Positions 1-11,294 of a DNA stretch of 64,000 bases are shown here, in pieces (the first letter of the stretch is position 1; every line of letters starts with the position of its first letter). The notes beneath the pieces were generated by a model, which was not told the origin of the DNA, ran no database searches, and was given only the letters and a program-made list of their open reading frames with translations. The translations under genes were made by a program, and so were the position numbers. The DNA is from Arbacia lixula (lineage: Eukaryota > Echinodermata > Echinoidea > Arbacioida > Arbaciidae): NCBI GenBank assembly GCA_963669155.1, contig OZ022588.1:3127728-3191727 (forward strand), read 5' to 3'.

Positions 1-1021
1 CCACTTTCCCTTAGGCGATTTCGTAGTTCAGGAAGAGAGTCAATTTAGTGAAATTTGACTTTCATTTAACACAAAACTGAACACTTTCATGGAAGGTTAG
101 CTGCATGAATTGCTTTAATAAATCAAAATAAACTCTATTTATTTGATTTTATTTCCTATGAATATCACCTTTAAGGAATAACGGTGTAGTTGTATGTGAA
201 GGATAGGCAGCCGTTTAAACAGGCGATACTTTGTTGAGACAGATCATGACGAATACCACATTTCATCGTCCTCGATATTGGATCAGCGACAATAATCGTG
301 ATAAAACTCAAATGCCATCATATCACTGCAAAGGGACATTGTATCGTCAGCAAACACAATATCGTTGGATGTTTGTATCACGAGAGATATATGCGAACAC
401 GCAGCGTATACCCGAGTGAATGTGATCGTGTATACCTGTCGAGGAACATTCTAGACATGCTGAGGATCATACTACATGTATAGTCACGCTAGGCCAATGT
501 GAACAAAGCTTGAACTTTGTCAAGGGATTTCAGGCCAACCGTCGGGTTTCATGAAATACGAGACGTCTCCCCGACATTCGACCTTTTTCATGCAAGCTGT
601 GTTTTTTTTTGTGTGTGTGTTTTTTCTCGAATGATTGGGGTGTAGTTCTACAACTGGATACAAAGTCATGCACTGTACTGTATTTATGTAACTATGTTCG
701 TATTTCGCATGCCAATTTCCATAAGGAATATTAGGACCTAGCCATGTATAACTTTTCTTGAATAAAGAGACGGTTGATCAACAAACAATGTACCGAGTAT
801 GACACCCCCCCTAGCACTCTATGGCTGTAGTTGTACAATTTCGAACAGAGGTTACAGTCCAAAGATAAGTTCATCTTGAGAGAGATGGACAAATCTAAGA
901 AGCAGAAACTTTAACGTGGTTTTGGAAAGTGAATGGCCCGATAGAAGGGTCATTATGCGAAGCAGTAGCTGAAAATCGCTCTTGACTGAACAAGAAGTAT
1001 GGTACATGTAGTGCATTTTAC
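1..1021. other. Left edge: probable AGPAT intron, no exon recognised
   Basis: No coding exon could be supported here on either strand. The AGPAT gene on the minus strand must continue leftward, because its fourth exon ends in a good donor at 1016-1021 and motif IV of the family has not yet appeared. This stretch is therefore probably intron. A short T/GT-rich tract lies near 601-625. Confidence 0.4.
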
Positions 1022-2798
1022 CTGAGCGAGTACGGCCAAATTAAAAGCACCCTTCTTGAATTGAAGCAAGGGTTCCTCGGATCTTTTCTTCAGCATGAGT
1101 CGTCGGGTGCCCTCGGGGAAAAACCACACCCGATACTATAGTAACCATGAAAACAAAACAAACGAATTATTTTGATAGGCACGATTATAATTAATCAATA
1201 AAACAATTTACAGCTATGATATGTTGGAAAATTGGAATATTCAATCACTATAATTATATTCGTGAAGCAGTAGAAACAAGGCCTTGTGGGTTAATATGAT
1301 TACAGTTTAAGGTTTATTGCAATCACAAAATTAGTTGCCCTCAATAGAAAGCAGAAGAAAACAGAATAATACAGTCTTAAAATATTAGACTCTAGTTTTA
1401 AAGTTTGGATCAGAAATATCAAACAGCCTGGTAGCCAGGCTACTAGAGTAGTCTCCGCATCAGCCTTTGATGTATTTTTTAAAACGTATTCTCATGTAAT
1501 TTGTGTACTTTGGTTCATGTCAATGCCTGTCATTTAGATAATAGACTATATACATGATATATTTAATATATATTGAACCGCATGTTAAGGGTCATCGCAC
1601 CTCACAAGCCATCGGCTTTCTGGTGATACCTATTTGTTCAGGAAAATTGCTTATTTTGTTTTGGTAAATGAATAATAGAATTGAAATCCATATTTTCCTG
1701 ACCTGATGCCGATGGATCGCATCCACGGTGCTGCGGAGCATGTCCTTGGCGCTGTTCGTGTTCTTCCGGTCGACGAAGATGGTCCCCGAGAGGATGAGAC
1801 AGAGGCCGAATGGTCCCGTGTACTTCATCACCCTCTTCATGATGACCACGCAGTTTCCTGGCCAGATCTCCTCGTGCATCATAACTGATGGTATAAACAT
1901 GATAAACAGCTGGTAGACTGTAAGAAAAATTAAGCGCAATTCTCCACACCGCATAGAGATAGAGGGTACTGTGTAAGTCCCCCATGAATACGCCGCGCAG
2001 CGACCTTCGAATATTTGTCATGTCCGCTTCCGGTGTCAGACACTAGTGCACTTGATCGGAAGCGGACATGACTGCAAACAATATCCGAATCTGACTGGTG
2101 ACGTAAACGGAAAACACAGATTATAACTACGAACAATTTACAGCGCAATTATAAACAAATCGAGAACGATGCTCATGAGAGAGACAAAGAGGAAGGGACG
2201 GAGAGAGAGAGAGAGAGGGAGAGAAGACATACAGTATATACATACACACGTACACATTCACAGTCACCCACAGACAAACTGATATGGTAGCAAAATTACG
2301 CTACTCTAAGCATTCAAACAGTCTTAAAGAAAATAGAGTAGTAGAAAATAGAATAGTAGAAAACCTAGAAACTTACTTCTGGCTACTGTCCAGAAACTCC
2401 AGCGGTCTTTTGTAAGAAGAGTCTGGACAGTAGCCAGAAGAAGCCTGGAGTTCGCCGACGAAACGTCGCTTACAATAATACTTTTTTCCGACTTATAAGT
2501 GATAATTTGCATCGAAGTAGTCTTAAAGCAACAGTGTGTTTTTTCCCGTCTTGTTCCTTGAAATTGCTCCTTAAAATTTGCTCATCCGTAGAAACAGGCA
2601 ATTATCTCAGTTTATGTAAAACTTATTTCGACACGATATTTCGATAGTCACGTGGTTCTGCGTTCAAGCATGGACACTACTTCAAATGGTTCAAGAGGCA
2701 TTAACCTAGTAGTCTTAGCGGTGTGATCAGATAGTGCATGTAGTGTGTCAACACTAATTGATTAAGGGTACTGGAGTAATCTTTTATGTGTGTGTGTG

Positions 2799-2836
<38 letters not shown>

Positions 2837-4376
2837 TCCTTTTAAATTGACCGATCCCCGGTAGAAGTATTACAATTTTCACATAGTGTAAACAAAGATA
2901 ATGCGCCATAAATAATCAGGTTGCGTGAAAGCACGAGTTCATGCGCGATCACTGGATAAGAGTCATAAGATTGTTTCAAGGAATGCATTAAGCCCATCAC
3001 AGAGGACACGAATTTGTCACGATTCTGAAGTCGTATGGGCCTATTTGCATTTTTCTTCTATTTGCCTTTTGCATAGATCCAATGACTTGATCTGACTGAT
3101 CGGGAATAATCGTGCGCGCTGAACTACGTTTAAATGTGAGCGGTTTAATTAAAAACCTAACACCGTGTGAACGCAGCTTAAGGGTGTGTTCACACTGGAG
3201 AATTTTACCTCTGCCGCTTGCCGTGGCCATGATAATGACCCTTATAACTGACCCTATAAACACGTAGATCCAGCCCGCCAACGAAACATTGGTGTCAAAA
3301 ATGTGACGATTCTGGGCCCTATAACTTACCGTTGATGATAGCTTTGCTATCAATGGCTACTTCTATGGAAACCTTGAATTTGATGCGATGTTACCATGGT
3401 AGTTACCATTGATGACAGAGTTACCATTAATAGTAAGTTTTATGCACCGGGGCCTGGTATTAAACATACTGGGGCTGTCCAGCGAGCTTTGGTGGTTACA
3501 GACAATCACGCAGGGTCCCTCGGGATAGGGGCAGCCCTTCCGCGTTATCCTCACTCTGCATAGAGGAAGCTGCAGGAACTTGCCGTACTTTATCAACCAC
3601 CTGCAGAAACAAAATAGTCACGGGAGAGTTAGGATATTAGAGGATTCCATAGGTTATAGTGCGAACCCCAGGTGCTGTGGTGATATGATGCATCCTATAT
3701 TCTTTTTTCCCCTCTTTTTGATTACCCTTTATTTTTTTGTTTTCTTTGAAAACAAGACTTTCTTGTCTTGAATTATTATCCCATTTCCTGCTCGCTATAG
3801 GCACATTACTGTAACAATGATCACCCTGCTTCTCAGATATCCATAATATTCATTGATTGACCCAGTGGAGTCGAAAGGGAATAAAGGTGATGCTATGCCA
3901 GCCGTACCTCGGCAGTGCTTGTTTCAAACACGTCGCTCTGCTACATGTGCATTGATCACCCAGCCGTTATTCACCTGTAAATCCCTGCACTTATTTATTA
4001 ATTATAAAGAGAAGCTTTATATCTGAATGTCAGAACTCAAGAGTGTTTCCCCTCATTCCTAACACACACTAGACTGTGAAAACCAAGTTGGCTCACTGCA
4101 CATCTTCATGCCAATGGTGACGAGAGAGTAGAAACTCGTGTGAATGCAACGAGCCTATGATTTGTTATGACGGAAGAGGTGGGGGGGGGGGGGGGAGTGA
4201 GGGAGGGGGCGGAATGTGAATCATAAACATGGGGGACACCCTCTGAAGGATCTCCTGTGAGTAAGATCAAGGATGGATGGAACGCAAGTTACGTACGATG
4301 AGCCATTCTATTCCTAAGCTGACTCATTATTTTTATTTGCCCGTTCGCTATACTCATCCACTACTACTTCTATTGT

Positions 4377-4435
<59 letters not shown>

Positions 4436-4554
4436 ATAATAATAATAATAATATGACTACAACTACTAATACTACTGCATGGACTAATAATACAAGGACA
4501 ACTAAATATTATTATTGCTTCGTAGTAGTTTACCATTACTGCTGCTGCTGCATG

Positions 4555-4586
<32 letters not shown>

Positions 4587-5292
4587 GCTACTTCTATATA
4601 CTACTTCAATCAACCTTACTTCTACTTAAGCTACAACTTATGTTTCTATTAATGCTAAATATGTTACTCATTGCGAATAAATGGCTACTGACAATCGTTT
4701 GTCTCGCAATGTAAGGTAAACGGAATCGAAAAGATCACGACGTCTCGTGCGCCGCTGCAACACTTCGTCAGGTGTGATACAAAATTTACTTACTACAATT
4801 TTGTATTACGGCAAACTATTTATACCCCTACTGCTACTGCTATTTAATCTAAACAGTGCAACTAAATCACATGACTACGACTGCTGCTGCTTCTACCACT
4901 ACTAACATTACTTATTCTACTGACTAGCACGTTATAATACATTATACTGCGATGACGACGATTTCCCCATTCTGTTATTACTGTGACGAGAACTACCTAT
5001 TATGGTCGTTCCTTATTTCCATTCTTGGAAACGAACAATAATGTTGTGTTCCCGGGTGCCACACATATAACAAAGCTTACCACGCATTCTTGGGGCTTCC
5101 CGGGTTGAATAGCATGAACGGAATACACAATACTCCGAAGACGACGTAGGAGAAAAATAGGAGGTAATATCTGGCGTAAAATGAGCAGGCTTTGCGTCTT
5201 GAGGCTACAAACATACAGGCTGAAATCACCAGTGCATAGATGAGAAGAGTTCGCATCCAGGATTGCCATGACGTCGTGGATTCCGTTTCCAT
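1022..5292 (-). CDS. 1-acyl-sn-glycerol-3-phosphate acyltransferase, AGPAT1/2 type (3' end outside window)
   Basis: Lysophosphatidic acid acyltransferases make phosphatidic acid from LPA and acyl-CoA in the ER membrane. Four minus-strand exons join in frame: 5081-5292, 3470-3600, 1703-1884 and 1022-1135 (213 codons so far). Each junction is GT-AG and the phases match (2, 1, 0). Exon 1 starts at ATG 5290-5292 and encodes hydrophobic N-terminal segments (about residues 17-65). Motif I NHQSSLD (NHX4D) is at residues 106-112, GTIFVDR (block II) at 148-154, and FPEGTR (block III) at 181-186. The last visible exon ends KKGAFNLAVLAQ, which in relatives immediately precedes the VPIVP block, so the C-terminal third lies beyond the left edge. 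Exon b sits only 14 bp from an inverted-repeat element in the next intron. Identity as an AGPAT is strong; AGPAT1 versus AGPAT2 is not resolved. Confidence 0.9.
2019..2070. repeat. Short perfect-arm palindrome
   Basis: CATGTCCGCTTCC and GGAAGCGGACATG flank a loop of about 26 bp. The right arm plus the following ACTGCAAACA recurs at 14265-14283. This is a small dispersed inverted repeat inside an AGPAT intron or its flank. Confidence 0.5.
2373..2444. repeat. Inverted repeat, 18-bp arms
   Basis: CTTCTGGCTACTGTCCAG and its reverse complement CTGGACAGTAGCCAGAAG face each other across about 30 bp within an AGPAT intron. Confidence 0.55.
2788..2834. repeat. (TG)n-(TTG)n microsatellite
   Basis: TG repeats run directly into a perfect TTG run inside an AGPAT intron. 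Confidence 0.9.
3006..3130. repeat. Degraded copy of the GACACGATTCTG element family
   Basis: It shares GTCACGATTCTG-AGTCGTA and CCAATGAC-TTGATCTGACTGATCGG with the better copies at 5630-5745 and 55514-55828. The termini are eroded. Confidence 0.4.
3313..3456. mobile_element. MITE-like inverted repeat, GTTGCATAAAACTTACC family
   Basis: The left end GGGCCCTATAACTTACC and the right end GTAAGTTTTATGCACC-GGGGCC are imperfect inverted repeats. Related copies lie at 12672-12826, 13941-14099, 19671-19829 and 59643-59803. It lies in an AGPAT intron immediately beside a 5' splice site. Confidence 0.65.
4378..4586. repeat. (CTA)n microsatellite, interrupted
   Basis: Long runs of ACT/CTA with (AAT)n interruptions (4378-4452 and 4555-4586) lie in the first AGPAT intron. 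Apparent Ser-rich open frames here are repeat artefacts. Confidence 0.9.
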
Positions 5293-5629
5293 ATTTGCAA
5301 AAAATTAGAGTGCGTTTCTTGAGAGAGTCGATTGCCGCTCTGTAGTTACGTACATGAAGCAAGAGCAGGCTGCTTGCAATTGGTGAGAATCATGTAACAG
5401 GTCGTTAAGAGTTACTACATGTACTTCCCCCTGCTCGCTTTGTGAGTGGACTTGACCCCGTCCGATCGGACTGCGCACGATCACCTTCCCGTGGAGCGAT
5501 CATTGACCTGGGGAAGTAAGAACCAAATTATAGTGATTAGTATGCGGGGTCCCCCTATTACAGTATAAAGGTGGCCGCAGAGGGAATGATGTCGCCACTA
5601 TATTCAGCAGTTGTACGGATGTACGACTG

Positions 5630-5745
5630 GAAGTGTGACGTCACCTTGCACAAATCCAATGACCAGGTCTTGCGAATCAGCCAGTCGCAGAATCATGGCA
5701 GAATCATACGACTGATCGGATCGTGTCGTCTTCCGTTGGCCCAAG
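5630..5745. mobile_element. GACACGATTCTG-family element, uninterrupted copy
   Basis: It contains AATGACCAGGTCTTGCG and CAGCCAGTCGCAGAATC and ends at ACTGATCGGATCGTGTCGTC. It matches 55514-55828 except that the latter has a second palindrome inserted after AATGACC, so this copy serves as an empty-site reference. Confidence 0.55.
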
Positions 5746-6639
5746 TGCTTTTCGAGTATTATTGAAACGAAGAAGGCGATGTCATAAGTCTTCACTGATT
5801 TAGGCAATGTTTACCCACTGATCTCTGTTAGTGGGGAGATCAGTGTACCCTTTGACATGTTTGAGAAGCAGACAGGCTACTGCCATTCTGTAGACTTAAT
5901 CACTTGTGCAAACACGCATTGATGACAGAGAGTTGTATTATCTTGGACTTCCGTGCATATCGCCTTTTCATCGAAGAAAGATGTAGAAAGCGTTTTCCAA
6001 TAAGCCATTTTGCCATGAATTCACAACTTTTCCTTTACGTACATGTACTTACGCGTTATTACATTCACCTGTATTTTGTGGAACGCACTCTGAATATATA
6101 AGTTGTTGCTACTGAGCTTACATCGAACAAGCTTTGGGGTTACCATTATTAACGTGTTGTTTGAATAACATACATGCGATATGAATACATAACGAAAATG
6201 GTATATTGGTAGAAATCAGACATGAACCACAATGTTGCCAATGCATCCAAGCATTGCCTTCCCGTTGCCTAGAAACATGCAATGCCATGTTTACGATGTA
6301 CACAAACCTAATGCGTGAGTACCATGATGAACGAACGTAGTTGACTGCAACTAGGTCAAATAACATGAATAATGCGCAGTATTAGGGATCCAAATTATTA
6401 TAGGATTGAGTCGTCGAAATAGCAGAATATGCCACCCGCCTGGTGATAGTCGCGTTAATGATGAAAATTTAGGCAAATCGAGGGGGTGGTGAAAATCGCG
6501 TTGCCTCAATGAATACATGTTAAACAGTGTATCAAATAGGAAGGCATGAGTACAGCAGCTATTGGTTCGTTCTCCGTGTGTGCACCTGTGTTGTCATTTT
6601 GCGCCAATAACACACCCAAATCCCGTAGAGCAGGAGTCA
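5746..6639. other. Intergenic, no supported gene
   Basis: The short open frames on both strands show neither family resemblance nor splice context. I see nothing further that I can support. Confidence 0.4.
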
Positions 6640-6890
6640 ATTTTACACACAGAGGGTCAACATAATTATATATGCACCTGTCGAGATGAATAGACCATTT
6701 CCGATGTGTATGCAGTTTGTATTGACGTCGTTCAAACAATACGTTAATCAATGGTAACCCAAAAGCTTGTCACAAGGTTTGTGCGAGGAGTAACAACTGA
6801 TGGATTCAGAGTGCGGTCCATCCATTCAAACTGAATCACGAAATACAGGTGCATGTAATAACGCGTCACCAGGCAGATAAGGGGGTAAGA
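6640..6890. repeat. Dispersed repeat (AAGCTTGTC...CAACTGATGGATTCAG family)
   Basis: Shared blocks CCAAAAGCTTGTC, ACAACTGATGGATTCAG, CTGAATCACG, ACAGGTG-ATGTAATAACG and AGGCAGATAAGGGG recur in variant form at 12850-13040, 31210-31400 and 32585-32815. It contains no recognisable coding sequence. Confidence 0.5.
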
Positions 6891-6950
6891 TGAGAATACA
6901 TTACGAAATTGGATTCTAAGTGTTTAATGTGCCACGGTAATATTTTTTTT

Positions 6951-7298
6951 AAGGGAATATACTGTACTGGGAAGACAAAAAGGTTGATCATGAGTAATAT
7001 TCTTACCAATGGTTTTAAATTCGTGTATTGTCCATTTCAGAAACTTCCTGGATGTGATTTGCCATCAAATGATCCACATTTGGAGTAATTAGTGATTACT
7101 CCGTATATTCGGGCCGAACATTTTGAGGATTTGTGATGTAATCACCAATTACTCCAAACGTGGATCATTTTAGGGCAAATCACGTTCATCGAGGTTCTAA
7201 AATGGACAATACATGAAGTTAAAACCATTGGTTAGAAGATTGCTCATGATCACCCTTTTGAAGGCTTTTTGTCTTCCCAGTACAGTATATTCCCTTTA
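6951..7298. mobile_element. 348-bp near-perfect palindromic element
   Basis: The left end AAGGGAATATACTGTACTGG is mirrored by CCAGTACAGTATATTCCCTT at the right end. The arms stay alignable for about 150 bp each (for example ACCAATGGTTTTAA, TGTATTGTCCATTT, TGATCCAC-TTTGGAGTAATT) around a short centre. There is no coding capacity. It fits a long-TIR non-autonomous DNA element. Confidence 0.75.
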
Positions 7299-7380
7299 AC
7301 ACACGTACACGCAAATGTGCGGGATCCTCACTGAATCACGTTAATGATCTATTTACAAATGAACCAGATGATCGCGAACA

Positions 7381-7627
7381 CTGCCCTACTCTGACAAAAG
7401 GAAGCAAGTGACAAATCACTCAAACTGGGTTATTGGTATTCTTAGATTGTACCCAGGCCTCCATACGGCCAAAATCTGGACAAGATATATTCATCTTGCT
7501 GATGTGAGATATTCAATCTAACATTATATGGTTTTGCACTGATGTCAATGTAAGTGAAAGACACATTTTGCTAATTTACAAGAAAAAATCTCTCTTGTTG
7601 GTTGCTTCCTTTTGTCAGAGTAGGGTA
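7381..7627. mobile_element. MITE-like element, CTGCCCTACTCTGACAAAAGG family, copy 1
   Basis: The terminal inverted repeats CTGACAAAAGGAAGCAA and TTGCTTCCTTTTGTCAG are perfect, and the outer CTGCCCTACT matches AGTAGGGTAG with little change. The internal sequence aligns along its whole length with 48299-48547. A solo end lies at 16703-16721. Confidence 0.8.
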
Positions 7628-7636
7628 GAACAGGTA

Positions 7637-7795
7637 AAGACTACCGCAAGCGACGCGATACGATACGATACGATACGACTCTGCGACTGGCTGAATCGCA
7701 GGACCCGGTAATAGGATTTGTACGAGCAGGTGAACTTACATTTACAGTCGTAGATACTTACGAATCGCGGCAAAATCGTGTCGCCTTCGTGGGCT
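7637..7795. mobile_element. GACACGATTCTG-family element, divergent copy
   Basis: It carries CTCTGCGACTGGCTGAATCGCAGGACC and AAAATCGTGTCGCC-TTCGTGG, i.e. the reverse-oriented core of the family, with a local GATAC pentamer run at 7657-7677. Confidence 0.5.
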
Positions 7796-7799
7796 ATAA

Positions 7800-8890
7800 C
7801 CCCCTCCGTGCCATGTGCCTTTTTCACAAGTAATACACGTAAATCCCATAGAGCAGCAGTTTATCTGGCACACGAAGAGTTAACCGTGCACGTTGCAGAA
7901 TGAAATGTACATGAACGTACATGCGAGAGGTCGTAATAATTTGACTGTCGGTAGAACAATTGCATGCAGGTTCGATCGATATTCATAATTATGGTGCGAT
8001 GTTGCTCGATCGTTATCGCGTTTACCATGACCTGTCGATGATTAGGAATGTCAACGTGTGTTCTTGAGATCATGTGGCAGATCAGTGGCTTATATTCATT
8101 CATTCAGTCCCACCTCGCACTTTTGGGGCTTGTGAAACAATGTGCCGCACAAAAAAGAGAGTTGTAGGTTGTGAATGGCGGCTGCTATTAACACTGCGAT
8201 GCATACGCGTCACGTCCAGCTAGATGTTAACAAATATGATACGTAGATTCCATGTCACAGTCGTAGCATGACGGTAGAGGATTCTAAAACTTTCTGTTAA
8301 TGTACGAAGTGTTCTTCGACACATCTGATTAGTTCCATTGTACGCCTATCTTATTTGGCTGTGTATTGCCAAACGTTGTACACGGAACTCTGGTTTGATG
8401 CGTTCAATCATACCGCCTGCATATTGCAGATTATGTCGAGTGGGATAGATATAACACCAGAAGTCCTTGACATTTATCAGTTTGCGATTTCCGTTAGCAA
8501 TTGAGCTGATAACTGTCCTAGTTATACGGGACCGTGTGCACTCAAGTCATTGCTGTTAATCCTACTACGAAATTTGTTGGCAATATATGGCTAATATTTA
8601 TCAAGTATGATAATGTAATTCGTAATGTGTGCGAAATACGTGCATGTACTTCGCATTCTGAGTTTGAATAGCAAATAACATATCCACCTGCAGTGGGGTA
8701 CAGATGTTGTTTGCTCAGTAAATACGGTGTGGTGTTATCCAATAAAGCCACAGCTGTTGTTTCTTACTACAAATGGCACATCCTAAATATGACCATGATA
8801 ACATTAGCTTTGAATGCGGTATGTACACGGAGACTTTGTAATCTTCCCTTTGCGTTCTTGTGATGGCATGTCGAAATGATTGAAATGTCA
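7800..8890. other. Intergenic, nothing supported
   Basis: No exon, RNA gene or clear repeat was recognised here. Confidence 0.4.
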
Positions 8891-8895
8891 CTTAA

Positions 8896-8985
8896 ATCTA
8901 CTACTAATATTATTGATACTTCATGTACTTCTACGTCTACTGCTACTACCACTACTACTTCTACTACTTGTACTACTTATGCTAT

Positions 8986-9020
<35 letters not shown>

Positions 9021-9130
9021 GTAGTAGTAGTAGTAGTATAGTAGTAACTACTGTTCCTATTACTACTACATGTACTACTACTACTACTACTACTACTCTA
9101 CATATACTAACTATACTGTTATTACTACTT

Positions 9131-9180
<50 letters not shown>

Positions 9181-9236
9181 TCCACTACTACTACTATTAC
9201 TACTACTACTACTATTTCTACTCCATGTTGCTACTA
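8896..9236. repeat. (CTA)n / (ACT)n microsatellite tract, interrupted
   Basis: About 340 bp of CTA-unit repeats with a local strand switch (GTAGTAGTAG at 9020-9036), followed by further CTA runs. The Thr-rich and Leu-rich open frames here are artefacts of the repeat. Confidence 0.9.
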
Positions 9237-9833
9237 ATTTCTACGTCTATATTTACTGCTATATCCAACAATATTTTCTCCTGTTCTTTATTATACTACT
9301 GTTACTTTTTAAGTCTTTACTGTATAATTTCTCTGCACTATTTTTTAAATGAGTATAATGTACTATAATACACTACGCATTTCTTTCTTTAATTTATCTA
9401 TCTACCCATCTACCTATCTACAGTATTTATCAATCAATTCATCTCGGGCCTCTTCAGCCAGTCTCACAATTGTCCATGTTATTATGACCTTTGCTGTTCC
9501 AGCCCACCATGTATGGTCCTTATTGTGCCACTGGTTTATTATTTCACCATCAATACAAACAAGTCCTGCAAATCAGTAGCTTGTTTGGCATTGACAATGT
9601 GAATGTCATTAATCTGCCTCTTGCCTTGTCTGTATGTCCATATTGAGCAAGTGGTCATTCTTGTCGGTTGCTGACGGTAATATACCACATAATAACATCT
9701 TATAGTTGCAAGTTCTGTTCACTCTTGTACAAAAAGAGCGTAAATTTGTAATGTATCCCAATCGCGCTGTTTCCATTTACTATTCACATCCCTTATAATG
9801 TTTCTTGCAGCTTCAGTGGATAATTCCTTCACA

Positions 9834-10880
9834 TGAACCAGCTTACAAACATGTCAAGTCGAGTAGACTTTTCACTCTTTTTGTATACTCGGTGATCATG
9901 ATAGCATCGTGATAATATTCCACTGTCACTGTTTCCATGTCGTATTCACATTTTCTTCCTTTCATGGAATATTTCTTCACATGAACCAGCTTACAAACAT
10001 GTCAAGTCGAAGAGTCGTGATAATATATTCCATTCTCACTGTTTCCATGTCTTATTCACATTTTCTTCTTTTTATGGAATATTTCTTCACATGAACCAGC
10101 TTACAAACATGTCAAGTCGAGAGTCGTGATAATATATTCCATTGTCACTGTTTCCATGTCGTATTCAAATTTTCTTCCTTTCATGGAATATTTCTTCACA
10201 TGAACCAGCTTACAAGCATGTCAAGTCGAAGAGTCGTGATAATATATTCAACTCTCACTGTTTCAATGTCGTATTCACATTTTCATCCTTTCATGGAATA
10301 TTTCTTCACATGAACCAGCTTACAAACATGTCAAGTCGAAGAGTGGTGATAATATGTTCCACTCTCACTGTTTCCATGTCGTATTCACATTTTCATCCTT
10401 TCATGGAATATTTCTTCACATGAACCAGCTTACAAACATGTCAAGTCGAAGAGTCGTGATAATATATTACACTCTCACTGTTTCCATGTCGTATTCACAT
10501 TTTCTTCTTTTTATGGAATATTTCTTCACATGAACCAGCTTACAAACATGTCAAGTTGAAAAGAGTCGTGATAATATATTCAACTCTCACTGTTTCCATG
10601 TCGTATTCACATTTTCATCCTTTCATGGAATATTTCTTTACATGAACCAGCTTACAAACATGTCAAGTTGAAGAGTCGTGATAATATATTCAACTCTCAC
10701 TGTTTCCATGTCGTATTCAAATTTTCTTCCTTTCATGTAATATTTCTTCACATGAACCAGCTTACAAACATGTCAAGTCGAAGAGACACCGATTCATTAA
10801 GTGCTCAGATCTCTGCTTATGTTTCTTGCTTTCATGGTAAATTCCGTCACAAAATCCTGCTTACAAATATGTCAAGTCAA
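9834..10880 (+). repeat. 110-bp tandem array copied from a splice-acceptor/exon junction
   Basis: The anchor TGAACCAGCTTACAAACATG recurs at 9834, 9982, 10092, 10201, 10311, 10421, 10531, 10643 and 10753, so the period is about 110 bp after the first interval. A divergent further copy follows near 10848. The unit ends in TTCACATGAACCAGCTTACAAACATGTCAAGTCGAAG. This matches the genuine C11orf98-like exon start at 11295 (CTTTCACAG, then AAACCAGCTTACAAACACGTCAAGTCGAAG). In the array the acceptor AG is replaced by ATG, so the copies are probably not spliced. Because 110 is not a multiple of three, the frames in the array are not a protein repeat. Confidence 0.9.
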
Positions 10881-11294
10881 AGAGACGGTTCACTGTTCTT
10901 GTATAATTGTGATATTATTCCGCTCGCATCGAAGTCTTTCGGAGGAGACTTTAAGCCGTCGGTCCAAGTGTAAAGAAGAGTCATACCATTTGCACGTTAA
11001 AAGAACCTGCTTCTCTTTTCGTAAAGAGCAGGGAAGTTATCCCGGTTAAGAAGTTAACACATCAATTTGTTACTGAAAATTCATAATCCAGCTTATATAA
11101 TTTGTAAATGGCATTAGGTAATTATTACTGTGTAATGTGAGTCTTTCCAGATTAACTGTTCGACACTTTTATGACACTTAAGTGTTGGTGATGTAGTTAA
11201 TCTCTTATCAATCTGTCTATCCACTCGCACCGATTCCATTTAGAACTCAGATCCCTCATTGTGTTTCTTGCTTTCATGGTTAACTCTTTCACAG

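Noticed and set aside
9834-10880. CRISPR array
   Set aside because: Regular spacing, but the whole 110-bp unit is repeated with no unique spacers, and the genome is eukaryotic.
9909-10973. Apparent repeat protein (MSSRR...FMEYFFT...) in the 110-bp array
   Set aside because: The period is not a multiple of three, so the same peptide appears by chance in rotating frames; the array matches an intron-exon junction.
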